A DNA stretch of 64,000 nucleotides from Thermoguttaceae bacterium (GCA_017937485.1 JAGBDN010000083.1:57203-121202); one strand, 5' to 3'; shown: positions 28,370 to 37,379, counted from the stretch's first letter. The notes: generated by a model from the sequence alone, not told the origin. Made by a program: numbers and translations.

Positions 28370-29476
28370 TTATTCTTCTTCCTCGTCTTCGCCTTGGGTT
28401 CCGAGCCCGGCTTCCCAGCGGCGCATCCGTTCTTCGAGCTGTTCCGGCCCGTTCGCCTTGATGAGCGCGTCTTCCTTCGTAACGATTTGATCTTTCCAAA
28501 GGCGGAAGATGTGGTCGTCGAGGAGCTGCATCCCGAGCTTGTGCCCGGTTTGAATCGAGGAGTTAATACGGAACGTTTTGTTTTCGCGGATAAGGTTCGC
28601 GATAGCGGACGTAACGACGAGCATTTCGTAAGCGGCGACGCGGCCCCCCTGAATGCGCGGGAGGAGCTGTTGCGACAAAATACCGATAATCGACGTCGAC
28701 AGCTGCGTGCGGATTTGCTCTTGTTGGTTCGTCGGGAAAACGTCGATGATACGGTTGACCGTACCCTGCGCCCCGGTGGTGTGGAGCGTGCCGAAGACGA
28801 CGTGCCCCGTTTCGGCGGCGGTAATCGCGGCTTCGATCGTTTCCAAGTCGCGCATTTCCCCGACGAGGATGACGTCCGGGTCTTGACGCAACGCGCCGCG
28901 GATCGCGTCGGCGAAGGACATAACGTCGACGCCGACTTCGCGTTGGTTGACGGTCGACTTTTTATGGTGGTGGTAAAATTCGATCGGGTCTTCGATCGTG
29001 ATGATGTGGTGGTCGACGTTCGTGTTCAGCCAGTCGATGCAGGCGGCGAGCGTCGTCGACTTCCCGGAACCGGTCGGGCCGGTAACCAAAATCATACCGC
29101 GCGGACGCTGAATGAGTTCGCGCATAACGGGCGGCGTCCCGAGTTGCTCCATCGAGAGCATATCGTTCGGAATTTGACGCAAAACCATCCCGGTGTTCCC
29201 CTTCTGTTTGAAGACGGAAACGCGGAAACGGGCTTTGTCGCCGAACGCGAACCCGAAGTCGGTGCCGCCGCGCTCTTGCAGCTCTTGTTGGCAGCGGCCC
29301 GGCGTGATACTTTTCATCAGCGAGACGGTGTCGGCCGGCTCGAGCGTTTTCGTTTCCAAGCGCACCATACGCCCGTGAAGACGAAGCACCGGAGGTTGAC
29401 CGACGGCGATGTGCAAGTCGGACGCGCCGCGAACGACGACGGTTTCGAGGAGTTTGTCGATTAAAATCGTGCCCAT
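28370..29476 (-). CDS. pilT: PilT-type twitching/retraction ATPase
   Basis: 368 residues. PilT-family hexameric ATPases depolymerise type IV pili. Seen here: N-terminal [18 protein letters not shown] segment, Walker [14 protein letters not shown], Asp box [15 protein letters not shown], Walker [20 protein letters not shown], His box [19 protein letters not shown], and the AIRNLIR-like C-terminal helix as [14 protein letters not shown] with GMQLLDD. No zinc cysteines, as expected for PilT. The C-terminus is an acidic tail (GEDEEEE). GAGAG precedes the ATG. Its presence in the same cluster as GspE, GspF and pseudopilins suggests a dynamic, retractable fibre and not only a classic type II system. 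Confidence 0.94.
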   Translation of the reverse strand: MGTILIDKLLETVVVRGASDLHIAVGQPPVLRLHGRMVRLETKTLEPADTVSLMKSITPGRCQQELQERGGTDFGFAFGDKARFRVSVFKQKGNTGMVLRQIPNDMLSMEQLGTPPVMRELIQRPRGMILVTGPTGSGKSTTLAACIDWLNTNVDHHIITIEDPIEFYHHHKKSTVNQREVGVDVMSFADAIRGALRQDPDVILVGEMRDLETIEAAITAAETGHVVFGTLHTTGAQGTVNRIIDVFPTNQQEQIRTQLSTSIIGILSQQLLPRIQGGRVAAYEMLVVTSAIANLIRENKTFRINSSIQTGHKLGMQLLDDHIFRLWKDQIVTKEDALIKANGPEQLEERMRRWEAGLGTQGEDEEEE

Positions 29477-29749
29477 TCGATCTCTCTAAACCCTAAATCT
29501 ATTAAAATCGTTGATATTTTTGTTTCCAGGCGTCCGACGGCGCCCCGGTTTGCGAGCGGCGCAAACGGCGGGAGAGGCGCCCGTCGGGGTAAATTCGGTT
29601 GGCTTTTGGACGCGGACGACGGCGAAGCGTTTCGACGGTCGGAGCGATTTTCGGCTTTTTTTCCGAAATTTCGACTCATTCGGTCGATTTTAGCGCTCGC
29701 GCGCCCGTTTCCGTTCCGTTTCGCCGTTTTTCTCGGCGTCCGCGTTCGA

Positions 29750-31465
29750 TCATTCGTCGTCGAGACGAGCGACGCGCATCACTTCTTCGATCGTGGTGAT
29801 CCCTTGCATCGCTTTGCGAATACCGTCTTCGAAGAGGACTTTCATCCCCTCGCTGCGAGCGACGCGGCGAATGACGGAGGTCGACTCGCCTTTGAACGTC
29901 AGTTCGCGAACTTTCGGCGACATATACATCAATTCGAAAATAGCGCGACGGCCGCGGTAGCCGGTCTTGTTGCAGTTGACGCAACCTTTCCCCTTCATCC
30001 AAGTCGCTTTCGCGGCTTCTTCCGGCGAAATATGCGCTTCCTTCAGCTCGGCGTCGGTCGGCGTGTAGGGGCGTTTGCACTTCGGGCAGACGCAACGAAC
30101 GAGACGTTGCGCCATAATCCCGATGACGGAGCTGGCGACCATATAGCCCGGGACGCCCATGTCGACCAAGCGGGTGATCGCCGACGGCGCGTCGTTCGTG
30201 TGGAGCGTGCTGAAGACCAAGTGGCCCGTGAGCGACGCTTGAATCCCCATCGACGCGGTTTCCAAGTCGCGCATTTCCCCGACGAGAATGACGTTCGGCG
30301 CCTGACGCAACATCGAACGAATAACCGCCGCGAAGTCGAGCCCGATTTGGTGCTTAATTTCGACTTGGTTAATCCCCGGGAGGTAGTATTCGACCGGGTC
30401 TTCGGCGGTGATGATTTTGCGCGTCGGCGTGTTGAGTTCGTTGAGCGCGGCGTAGAGGGAGGTCGTTTTCCCGGAACCGGTCGGCCCGGTAACGAGAATA
30501 ATGCCGTTCGGGCGGACGATCAGCTGTTGGAAGCGTTTGTAGTCGCGTTCGCTAAAGCCGAGTTGAACGAGGCTAATGCGAATGTTGTCCTTGTCCAAAA
30601 TACGCATAACGATCGACTGGCCGTGGTTCGTCGGAATAACCGAGACGCGCAAGTCGAGTTCCTTTTCGCCGAGCGTCAACTTAATACGCCCGTCCTGCGT
30701 TCGGCGGCGTTCGGCGATGTCGAGTTTCGACAGAATCTTGAAGCGGGACATGAGCGCCCCTTGGAAACGCTTCGGGACGGAGTCGCGCTCGACCAGCTTG
30801 CCGTCGATGCGGTAACGGATGCGGACGCGGTCTTCGAACGGCTCGATGTGAATGTCGGACGCGCGGAGGTGAACGGCGTCGGCGATGATTTGGTCGCAGA
30901 GGCGGACGATCGGCGCGTCGCTTTCGGAGCTTCCGCCGGCGACGTTGTTGAGCGCGTCGTTGTCGTTTTCGACGACGGTGAAGTTAATCGCCGTGTCGGT
31001 CATGTCGTGAATCATCGAGTCCGCCGACTCGCCGACGTTTTGACCGTAGTGGCGGTTGACCGCTTCTTGAATCGCTTCGCGGGTCGAAACGAGCGCTTCG
31101 ATCGGACGTTGGAGAATGAAGCGCAACTTTTCGAAGACTTCGACGTCGTCCGGGTCGCTGACGACGACTTGCAGCGTGTCGCCGTCTTCTTCGAACGGAA
31201 GAACGCAGTTTTCGCGGGCGATCGATTCCGAAATCAACTCGACGACCGCCGGACGAATCGCGACGTCGCTTAGGTCGACGTAACGACGCCCGTGTTCCGC
31301 CGCGATCGCTTGCGCGATTTGTTCCGCCGTTACGTACCCGAGTTGTTTGAGCGCTTCCGGTAATTTAACCCCGGTCTTTTTGGAAAGCTCTTGCGCTTCC
31401 AAAACTTGATTTTTGCTCAAAAGCCCTTGTCTGTTCAGAATTCCAAGATAATTCAGTCTCGCCAT
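29750..31465 (-). CDS. second GspE/PilB-type assembly ATPase
   Basis: 571 residues, first gene of the cluster. MshEN-type N-terminal domain (about 1-150), then Walker A GPTGSGKTTSLY, Asp box TAEDPVEYYLPG, Walker [20 protein letters not shown], His box HLVFSTLHTNDAPSAITR and zinc site CVCPKCKRPY...CVNCNKTGYRGRRAI. It differs from the other GspE in the Asp box and in the N-terminal domain, so this is an ancient paralog and not a recent copy. AAGGA is 7-8 nt before the ATG. Two assembly ATPases with one GspF suggest either a second platform elsewhere or alternating use; this is inference. Confidence 0.93.
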   Translation of the reverse strand: MARLNYLGILNRQGLLSKNQVLEAQELSKKTGVKLPEALKQLGYVTAEQIAQAIAAEHGRRYVDLSDVAIRPAVVELISESIARENCVLPFEEDGDTLQVVVSDPDDVEVFEKLRFILQRPIEALVSTREAIQEAVNRHYGQNVGESADSMIHDMTDTAINFTVVENDNDALNNVAGGSSESDAPIVRLCDQIIADAVHLRASDIHIEPFEDRVRIRYRIDGKLVERDSVPKRFQGALMSRFKILSKLDIAERRRTQDGRIKLTLGEKELDLRVSVIPTNHGQSIVMRILDKDNIRISLVQLGFSERDYKRFQQLIVRPNGIILVTGPTGSGKTTSLYAALNELNTPTRKIITAEDPVEYYLPGINQVEIKHQIGLDFAAVIRSMLRQAPNVILVGEMRDLETASMGIQASLTGHLVFSTLHTNDAPSAITRLVDMGVPGYMVASSVIGIMAQRLVRCVCPKCKRPYTPTDAELKEAHISPEEAAKATWMKGKGCVNCNKTGYRGRRAIFELMYMSPKVRELTFKGESTSVIRRVARSEGMKVLFEDGIRKAMQGITTIEEVMRVARLDDE

Positions 31466-31705
31466 GAAATTTCCTTAACGACGTTCCAAACTTTTAAATT
31501 TCAACGCTTTTCGCCGACGCCGACGCGTTCCCGAAGCCGTCGCGCCCGACTTGGACGCTCGAACTTCGACCCGGCGCCGCTTAGGCGACGTCGGCGCGGA
31601 GCTTTCGAACAAACCGCGACGCGAAAACACAACGCGTCGTTATCATTTTCGGATAATTCGCCCGCGGAGCGCACAATTTTTCCGCAAAGCGCGAACCTTT
31701 TTATT

Positions 31706-31734
31706 AGTCTACCCGTATTATCGTTAAAAATCAA
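31706..31734 (-). promoter_or_regulatory. candidate promoter of the secretion cluster
   Basis: TTGATT (31734-31729), 17-nt spacer and TAGACT (31711-31706) on the minus strand, about 240 nt before the first ATPase gene. It is divergent to the DUF1559 promoter at 31969-31996; the 31466-32113 gap holds these two promoters and the leader hairpin at 32010-32049. Confidence 0.5.
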
Positions 31735-31968
31735 GCGTTTTTTCCATCTTGCCTATCTTTTTACCGTTCTTTTCCTCCCGCCGACGCCGCGCAATCCTCA
31801 CGACCGAAAGAATCCGGTTTTTCGAAGCGACCGTTCGCCGCGTCGTTCGCCGCCGTTAAAATCGCCGTTTTCCCTAAAGTCGTTCAAAAAAAATCGCGCG
31901 ACCGGTTTAATCGGTTCCGTTTGCGTCGCCAAATCGCCGAACGTCGTCTCGCGACGCGCCGACGCCCC

Positions 31969-31996
31969 TTCAAACTCTTAAAAAAAACGGTATAAT
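31969..31996 (+). promoter_or_regulatory. promoter of the DUF1559 gene
   Basis: TATAAT (31991-31996) preceded after 16 nt by a weak TTCAAA -35 box (31969-31974), with an A-tract in the spacer. It gives a leader of about 110 nt. Confidence 0.6.
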
Positions 31997-32009
31997 TAAG
32001 GGCGTAAAA

Positions 32010-32049
32010 GAGCGGCGCTCGGTATCCCGTTCTCTGCCGAACGCCGTTC
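32010..32049 (+). promoter_or_regulatory. 5' leader hairpin of the DUF1559 transcript
   Basis: GAGCGGCGCTCGG (32010-32022) pairs with CCGAACGCCGTTC (32037-32049): 13 positions with one G-U pair and one mismatch, loop of 14 nt. It starts within about 10 nt of the expected transcript start and has no T tract after it, so a stabilising 5' stem-loop for an abundant mRNA is more likely than a terminator. Confidence 0.6.
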
Positions 32050-32113
32050 GTTTCGTCGTATAAATATTTTAGTGTTATTAGACGCCGTTAACTCTCAACA
32101 GGAGAACGCCTTT

Positions 32114-33235
32114 ATGACTTCCTCTCGTCGCCGCTTCGGCTTCACTCTCGTCGAGCTGTTGGTCGTCATCGCGATCATCGGCATTTTGATCGGTCTGCTT
32201 TTGCCGGCGGTTCAAGCCGCTCGCGAAGCCGCCCGCCGCATGCAATGCACGAACAACCTGAAACAACTCGGCTTGTCCGCGCAAAACTTCCACGACGTTC
32301 ACAATCACATTCCGCCGATCGCGCAAAACAACTCGAAATTTTCGCGCGTCAGCTGGCTCGTGATGATTTTGCCCTACGTCGAACAAAGCGCCGCTTGGAA
32401 CGAATTCGCCGGCGGCGGCAATCTCCGCCTCAGCTCGCCGGGCAACCCGAGCAGCTCCCGCACGACCGCGAAAGTCGACCCCTACAAAGCCGCGCCTTGG
32501 GAATGGGATATCGCCTGCTGGTACGTGAGCATGCCCGCGAAAATCTGCCCGAGCGACCCGTCCGGCGCCGACTCCGCCGCGCAATGGTTCCCCGGTCGGA
32601 CGAACTACCGCGCCAGCCTCGGCGACGCGACGATCGCGTCCTGTTACTTCGGCCCGGACGGTAAAAAATCGCGCGGCCCGTTCTGCGTCGACAACGGCGG
32701 CGAAACCCGCGATTTCTCCTACATCACCGACGGAACGAGCAACACGCTGATGTTCGCCGAAGTCCCGACGCACGCGACGACCGGCGGTTCCGACGACAAA
32801 ACGTTGAACATCAAAACCGGGATTCTCACCGGGAAAAACCCGCAATGGGCGTCGACCTGCGTCGGTTTCCAAGACCCGAACGACGTTAATTCGTTCGTCT
32901 CCTCCGTCGTTACGCGACCTTGGCTCGGTCGTCGTTGGTGCGACGGGATGTACATTTATTCGTCGTTCAACACCGTTCTCCCGCCGAACTCGGTTCACTG
33001 CATTTACTCGACGTCGGACGCGGAACGTTCGATCGTTACGCCGGGTTCGTACCACTCGGGCGGCGTCAACGTCAGCTTCTGCGACGGTTCGGTTCGCTTC
33101 ATTAGCGAAACGATCGACTGCGGCGACTCCTCGGCCAACAACGACGACTACCGCGGCAAGGGCGGCAAGAGCCCGTACGGCGTCTGGGGCGCCATCGGCA
33201 CCGCGAACGCCGGCGAAACCGATATTACGCTCTAA
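32114..33235 (+). CDS. DUF1559 family prepilin-like protein
   Basis: 373 residues from the ATG at 32114; AGGAG lies 9 nt upstream and an earlier in-frame ATG lacks one. The prepilin signal is [20 protein letters not shown], with Glu at +5, followed by [24 protein letters not shown], the hallmark of planctomycete DUF1559 (SBP_bac_10) proteins. The C-terminus has the H-X9-DG motif ([12 protein letters not shown]). Such proteins occur in large paralogous sets in planctomycetes and are thought to be pilin-like surface proteins; the exact role is not known. It is divergent from the secretion cluster and followed by a lipoprotein gene, the usual partner. Codon use is strongly biased to C-ending codons, which suggests high expression. 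Confidence 0.95.
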   Translation: MTSSRRRFGFTLVELLVVIAIIGILIGLLLPAVQAAREAARRMQCTNNLKQLGLSAQNFHDVHNHIPPIAQNNSKFSRVSWLVMILPYVEQSAAWNEFAGGGNLRLSSPGNPSSSRTTAKVDPYKAAPWEWDIACWYVSMPAKICPSDPSGADSAAQWFPGRTNYRASLGDATIASCYFGPDGKKSRGPFCVDNGGETRDFSYITDGTSNTLMFAEVPTHATTGGSDDKTLNIKTGILTGKNPQWASTCVGFQDPNDVNSFVSSVVTRPWLGRRWCDGMYIYSSFNTVLPPNSVHCIYSTSDAERSIVTPGSYHSGGVNVSFCDGSVRFISETIDCGDSSANNDDYRGKGGKSPYGVWGAIGTANAGETDITL

Positions 33236-33296
33236 TCGCTTCCGACGTTGAAGCGTTTGACGCGTCGCCGTTCAAGCGTTTCCAACGTTAACGAAC

Positions 33297-33354
33297 AAGC
33301 GGAAAAAAGACGCGGTTCGACGCCCAAAACGCCGAGCCGCGCCCGTTTCCGCTT
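33297..33354 (+). promoter_or_regulatory. intercistronic hairpin between DUF1559 and lipoprotein genes
   Basis: AAGCGGAAA (33297-33305) and TTTCCGCTT (33346-33354) form a perfect outer stem; inside it CGCGGTTCG (33311-33319) can pair with CGAGCCGCG (33333-33341) with a single mismatch. No T tract follows directly. It is placed to protect the upstream mRNA or to cut back expression of the lipoprotein. Confidence 0.6.
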
Positions 33355-33429
33355 CCTTAAACGCTCCCTTATATTAATAATATTGACAAAACCGACGAAA
33401 CTTCGTCGCAAAATAAGAAAGAAAATCGA

Positions 33430-33918
33430 ATGAACAAAGCTCTTTTCGCTTTCGTCGCGCTTTGCTCTTTGGCGTTGACGGCGGTCGGTTGCGGGCCGCG
33501 CAACACGTTCGGCGTCGTCGACGTTACCGGCAAGATCACCGTCGACGGCGCGCCGGTCGAGGGAATCGTCGTTACGCTGTCGCCGGTCAACCCGGTCAAA
33601 GCGGACGGAACGTCGCAACGCGCCGCGTCCGGGCTGACTCAAGCGGACGGAACGTTCCGCGTCGTTACTCCGGGCGCCAAAATGGCCGGCGTGATGCCGG
33701 GCGAATACGCCCTCACTTTCTCGAAGGAAATTTGGGTCGACGCCGACGGAAACGAAGTCGACCCGAACGCCGAATACGACCCGTCGCAACCGGCGCCGAA
33801 AATGTTCCCGAAAGACCTCCTTCCGGCGGAATACAAAGACGCGTCGAAATCGGAGTTCAAGGTGAATATCGTCGACGCGAAAACGCCGATCGAGTTCGAC
33901 ATTAAGAGCGAACTTTAA
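33430..33918 (+). CDS. small lipoprotein with carboxypeptidase-regulatory-like fold
   Basis: 162 residues. A lipoprotein signal peptide ends in TAVG with Cys21 as the lipidation site. The mature part has VTGKITVDGAPVEGIVVTLSPV, ADGTFRVVTPGAKMAGVMPGEYALTF and a final beta-rich segment, the pattern of the transthyretin-like/carboxypeptidase-regulatory domain found in lipoproteins that follow DUF1559 genes in planctomycetes. The AAGAAAG ribosome site is weak and a 7-bp inverted repeat CGACGAA/TTCGTCG (33393-33408) lies just before it. A TTGACA at 33382 has no matching -10, so expression is probably from the DUF1559 promoter. Role: periplasmic partner of the pilin-like protein, inferred from context only. 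Confidence 0.88.
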   Translation: MNKALFAFVALCSLALTAVGCGPRNTFGVVDVTGKITVDGAPVEGIVVTLSPVNPVKADGTSQRAASGLTQADGTFRVVTPGAKMAGVMPGEYALTFSKEIWVDADGNEVDPNAEYDPSQPAPKMFPKDLLPAEYKDASKSEFKVNIVDAKTPIEFDIKSEL

Positions 33919-33990
33919 TCGTTCGCCGTCCGGACGCGCCGCCGTCCAAGCGTTCAACGTCGACGGCGGCCCCGATTCCGCAAGAACGCC

Positions 33991-34029
33991 AAAACGCCGA
34001 ACCGCTCCGACGAGCCGTTCGGCGTTTTT
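33991..34029 (+). terminator. intrinsic terminator of DUF1559-lipoprotein unit (bidirectional)
   Basis: AAAACGCCGAAC (33991-34002) pairs perfectly with GTTCGGCGTTTT (34017-34028), loop 14 nt, followed by TTTTTC. The A tract on the other side lets it work also for the convergent gene ending at 34061. Confidence 0.88.
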
Positions 34030-34060
34030 CGTTCTTTAGCGCGTTTCGCTCGTTTCCCGC

Positions 34061-35269
34061 TTATTTAGCGTCGCCAACCGTTTTCTTCAACGTCGCGACG
34101 AGGCGCGGATTCTTAATTTCGAGCGCGGCGCGGTACGTTCCCGGCGTCTCCCAACCGAAATTGAAATGCGCCAGTTTCATCTGTTCGACGCGAGTTTCGG
34201 TCAAGAAGCCGCGTTCTTTCGCCGCTTGGAGCGCGCCGCCGAGGTATTTCGCCAAGTCGATTTCAATCCGAACCGGTTTCTTGGAGAACGGATTGACGCC
34301 CCCTAAAATATCGTCGATCGTCCGTCGTTCGCCGAGTCGATAAATCAGCTTGCCGGTGCCGATCGACTTCGGGTCGCCGTCGACCGCGACGTAATCGGTT
34401 TGAATTTCCCAACGGTCGTCGAAAAACGAAACGCCGAACCAAATATAATCGCGGAAATCGGGCGATTCCGGGTCGTCGTTCGAGATCGCGAAATAAACGG
34501 ACGCCTGCGTCGCGTGCAGGTTCGGGTTGAACTCGTCCGCGCTCATTAGCCGTTCGGAGCGCAAAACTTGCGCGTCGCAGGTAAAGACCAACGACTCGAC
34601 GTCGGCGAACGAAACGCGCTCCGACGGCGGAAAGTCGCGTTGCAACAAGAGATGGAGCCAATTTTGATCGGCGCGACGCGGCGCGTCGTACTCGGCGTCG
34701 GCGGCGACCTCCAACCGGAGCGCGACGGAGCCGTCCGGCGTTTTCGTTCGAGCGACGGCGAGTCCCGGCGTCGCGGCGCGCGCTTCGGTCGCGGTCGCCG
34801 TTTGCGTTTCGGGGCGCGACAAGTCGAACTTAGAATGATGTTGCGCCAGTTTCCAAGTCGGCGCGGCGGCGACCGCTTCGCTCGTTTCGCCGGTCTTCCC
34901 CAATTTACTCGGATTCTCCGTTTCGCCTATTCCCCCCGTTTCGCCCGATCCCCCCGCTTTGTCGTTTTCGCCGTCGAACGGCAAGCGCAGAACGCCGAGC
35001 GTTTTCGGGCCGTTAACGATTTCAAAACCGCGTTCGAAATTCAAATCGCCGAAAAGTTCGACCGACGACGCTACCGATTTTTCCGCCGCTTCCGCGTTCG
35101 CGTCCCCCGCGACCGCCGCCGCGTTCGCCTTCTCGTTTCCGCTCCCGTCCGCGCTCGCCGCTTTCGCCGTCGAAACGCCGAACGCCGCCGCGACCAACGC
35201 CGCCGACGAGGCCGCCGCCAACGAAACGCGACCGACCGCGACGCGCCGTTTTACCGTCCAATCCGCCAT
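34061..35269 (-). CDS. secreted protein of unknown function
   Basis: 402 residues from the ATG at 35269 (GGAGCG 12 nt upstream); a longer reading to 35359 would add only an Arg-rich leader. Signal peptide: basic MADWTVKRRVAVGR, then an Ala-rich hydrophobic stretch ending STAKA|AS near residue 36. Residues about 85-130 are a low-complexity Gly/Glu/Thr stretch (GGSGETGGIGETE). The C-terminal half is soluble and beta-rich with YIWFGVSFFDDRWEIQTDYVAVD, GKLIYRLG and a conserved-looking tail HFNFGWETPGTYRAALEIKNPRL. I do not recognise a family; the tail resembles sugar-binding or discoidin-like modules only loosely. It follows the HtrA-like gene in the same direction, so it may be a client or partner in the periplasm. 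Confidence 0.75.
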   Translation of the reverse strand: MADWTVKRRVAVGRVSLAAASSAALVAAAFGVSTAKAASADGSGNEKANAAAVAGDANAEAAEKSVASSVELFGDLNFERGFEIVNGPKTLGVLRLPFDGENDKAGGSGETGGIGETENPSKLGKTGETSEAVAAAPTWKLAQHHSKFDLSRPETQTATATEARAATPGLAVARTKTPDGSVALRLEVAADAEYDAPRRADQNWLHLLLQRDFPPSERVSFADVESLVFTCDAQVLRSERLMSADEFNPNLHATQASVYFAISNDDPESPDFRDYIWFGVSFFDDRWEIQTDYVAVDGDPKSIGTGKLIYRLGERRTIDDILGGVNPFSKKPVRIEIDLAKYLGGALQAAKERGFLTETRVEQMKLAHFNFGWETPGTYRAALEIKNPRLVATLKKTVGDAK

Positions 35270-35355
35270 TATATTAATACGCTCCGAAAAAAAGTCCGAA
35301 AATCGTTCCGCCCGCCGACGCCGACGCGCTTTTCTCGCGCCGCGTCGACCGCCGG

Positions 35356-36456
35356 TCAACGCCCGTAAGTCGCCCGATAACTCCGCGCGATCTCCTCGTA
35401 AACTTCGCGAACCCGAGCGCTCGGGAGCGCGAACCCGATCCCTTGGAACCGCTCGCCGTAAATCGCCGTGTTGATTCCGACCAGTTCGCCGCGTTCGTCG
35501 ACGAGCGCGCCGCCGCTGTTGCCGGGATTGATCGCCGCGTCCGTTTGCAGGAACTCTTGCGTCGCGACGCCGTTTTCGTTCAAAATAAACCGCTCTTTCG
35601 CGCTAACAATCCCTTCCGTAACGGTTTGCGCCAAGCCGTAAGGGTTGCCGAGCGCGATCACCGCGTCGCCGACTTCCAACGCGTCGCTGTCCCCCCAAGC
35701 GATCGGCGTCAAATTCGGCTCCTCGATCTTCAAGACCGCGACGTCGAGCGCTTCGTCGAAACCGATCAGCGTTATCCCGTCCGAAACGGTGCGCCCGTCG
35801 CTCAACACGAGTTCGACGCCGTCGACGAGCCGCCCGTTTTCGCAAATGACGTGAAAATTGGTGATAACGAAGCCGTCCGCGTCGACGATAACGCCGGAGC
35901 CCTGCCCCTCGGCCTGCGCGACGCCGCCGAAAAACGTCCGTTCGAATCGGTTCGTCTTGACGCCGACGACGCTCGGCGCCGCCAACTTCGCGACGTAAGG
36001 AATCCGCGCTCGCCCGACCGCGTCCGGGTGTTCCGCCAAAAACTCCCGCGCCGCTTCGAGCTTCGCTTGCTCCGCGCCGCGGTTGATTCCCAACGCGATT
36101 CGCTCCGCCAACGACGGCGCGACCGCCAAACCGACCAAAAAAAGGAGCGCGAAAATCAAAAACGTCGAGCGATAAGTCGCCGCCGCTTTCTGCAACGCCG
36201 CGCGATCTTCCGCCGTCAACCGCGACGCGTTCGGAACGCCGTTCGGAACGTTCGCCGCGTTAAACCGGTTCGAGCCGTTCGGATCCCCGACGTTCCCGGA
36301 ACCGCCCGGAACGCCGGAACCGCCTCCGTTACCGGAACCGCCCGAACCTCCGAAATCCCCAACGTTCGCAAAACCGCCCGAACCGCCGAAACTTCCGTCG
36401 TTCGCCCAAGCGCCGTTTTCGCCGCGTCTTTCCCAACCGTTATAATCGTCGTTCAT
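35356..36456 (-). CDS. HtrA/DegP-like trypsin-fold serine protease without PDZ domain
   Basis: 366 residues. An N-terminal Gly/Asn/Ser-rich region (about 1-75) is followed by one membrane helix (FLIFALLFLVGLAVAPSL, about 95-115) and a trypsin-like domain. The catalytic triad is visible: His in VITNFHVI, Asp in ALDVAVLKI, Ser in NPGNSGGALVDE. The protein ends shortly after GIGFALPSARVREVYEEI, so the PDZ domain present in DegP, DegS and most HtrA proteins is missing. Topology predicts a membrane-anchored periplasmic protease. Its start overlaps the stop of the upstream gene as ATGA, which shows translational coupling in an operon with the 308- and 688-residue proteins. Confidence 0.92.
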   Translation of the reverse strand: MNDDYNGWERRGENGAWANDGSFGGSGGFANVGDFGGSGGSGNGGGSGVPGGSGNVGDPNGSNRFNAANVPNGVPNASRLTAEDRAALQKAAATYRSTFLIFALLFLVGLAVAPSLAERIALGINRGAEQAKLEAAREFLAEHPDAVGRARIPYVAKLAAPSVVGVKTNRFERTFFGGVAQAEGQGSGVIVDADGFVITNFHVICENGRLVDGVELVLSDGRTVSDGITLIGFDEALDVAVLKIEEPNLTPIAWGDSDALEVGDAVIALGNPYGLAQTVTEGIVSAKERFILNENGVATQEFLQTDAAINPGNSGGALVDERGELVGINTAIYGERFQGIGFALPSARVREVYEEIARSYRATYGR

Positions 36457-37379
36457 TTTTTCCGCTCCGCGCCGACGGTCGCCCCGTTCGGCTTATTTTT
36501 GCGCGTCAAAATCAGCGCCGTCGGCGTTCCGGTCGGCGGAATTTTGTCGGTATTCGCTTCAAACGTCAAAAGCGCGTTATCGCTCGAACTCTCGAACGGA
36601 ACGTCGAGAACGGAGCCCGGAAAGTTCGAAACGCCGAAAATTTCTCCGGTTACGTTCGCCAAGTAATACTTCTTCCCCTCCGCGTCGACGCCGAAAAGCC
36701 CGCCGGTGAAGACCCAAGACTCCGACATTTCGCGCCCCGTTTCCGCGACGCGAACCGTTTCTTGCGCCCGAACTTTGCGAACCGTTTCGCTCGCCGCGTC
36801 GCGCCAACGCAACTCGATTTCGATCTCTTCGCCGGTCGGCGGGACGAAAACCGGGTCGAACTTCGCCGGTTTCCCTTGTTTCGCGCCGACGGCCAACAAC
36901 GCCGCGTGTATCAGGTGCGGGGCGACGTCGAGCGAAACGACCGACTCGTGTTCCTTGCTCCCGCGTCGACAGGCGAAGAACTCGAGCGGCCCCTCGCGCA
37001 AGCAAACGACGCCGCCGAGAACGACGCGCTTGCGGTCGCTCGAAACCCAAATCGGCGCGGTTTTGTCGAGCCGCCGCAATTTCTCCGGTTCGTCGACCGT
37101 CGCGGAAACCGTTTCCTCGACCGCTCGCCGCGTCCGCGCTTCGGCGTCTCGGCGATTTTCCGTTTCGACGCTCGCCGCGCTTTCGCCGACTTTTTTCTCC
37201 GTTTCGACGCTCGCCGCGCTTTCGCCGACCTTTTTCTCCGTTTCGACGCTCGCCGCGCTTTCGCCGACTTTTTTCTCCGTTTCGTCGCTCGCCGCGAACG
37301 CCGCGCCCGCCAACGCGACGCAAACGCAAACGCAAACGCAAGCCGCCCGTTTCGCTCCGATTTTCCGCGTTCGTTTCAT
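36453..37379 (-). CDS. secreted protein with 13-residue tandem repeats, unknown function
   Basis: 308 residues from the ATG at 37379, where AGGA is 5 nt upstream. A signal peptide with an odd alternating CVCVCVC core (residues 14-20) precedes three exact copies of ETEKKVGESAASV (residues about 32-71). After this come a conserved-looking globular region with GGVVCLREGPLEFFACRRGSKEHESVV, HAALLAVGAKQGKP and EIEIELRWRD, and an ending with SWVFTGGL and VTGEIFGVSNFPGSVLDVP. YdjY-like domain proteins of planctomycetes share the pattern of 'REGPLEFFACRRG-KEHESVV' and 'HAALL..GA..G.P', so a YdjY-domain assignment is my best guess. It is coupled by ATGA overlap with the HtrA-like gene. Confidence 0.75.
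   Translation of the reverse strand: MKRTRKIGAKRAACVCVCVCVALAGAAFAASDETEKKVGESAASVETEKKVGESAASVETEKKVGESAASVETENRRDAEARTRRAVEETVSATVDEPEKLRRLDKTAPIWVSSDRKRVVLGGVVCLREGPLEFFACRRGSKEHESVVSLDVAPHLIHAALLAVGAKQGKPAKFDPVFVPPTGEEIEIELRWRDAASETVRKVRAQETVRVAETGREMSESWVFTGGLFGVDAEGKKYYLANVTGEIFGVSNFPGSVLDVPFESSSDNALLTFEANTDKIPPTGTPTALILTRKNKPNGATVGAERKK
37161..37296. repeat. 39-bp coding tandem repeat
   Basis: The unit beginning CGTTTCGACGCTCGCCGCG recurs at 37161, 37200 and 37239 and partly at 37278, exact 39-bp spacing. It encodes the ETEKKVGESAASV repeats of the protein on the minus strand. Near identity between copies indicates recent slippage. A GCAAAC hexamer array follows at 37318-37341 in the same gene. 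Confidence 0.9.

Noticed and set aside
33382..33420. TTGACA as a separate promoter for the lipoprotein gene
   Set aside because: No -10 box at 16-18 nt; the downstream inverted repeat fits better as an RNA element of the upstream transcript.
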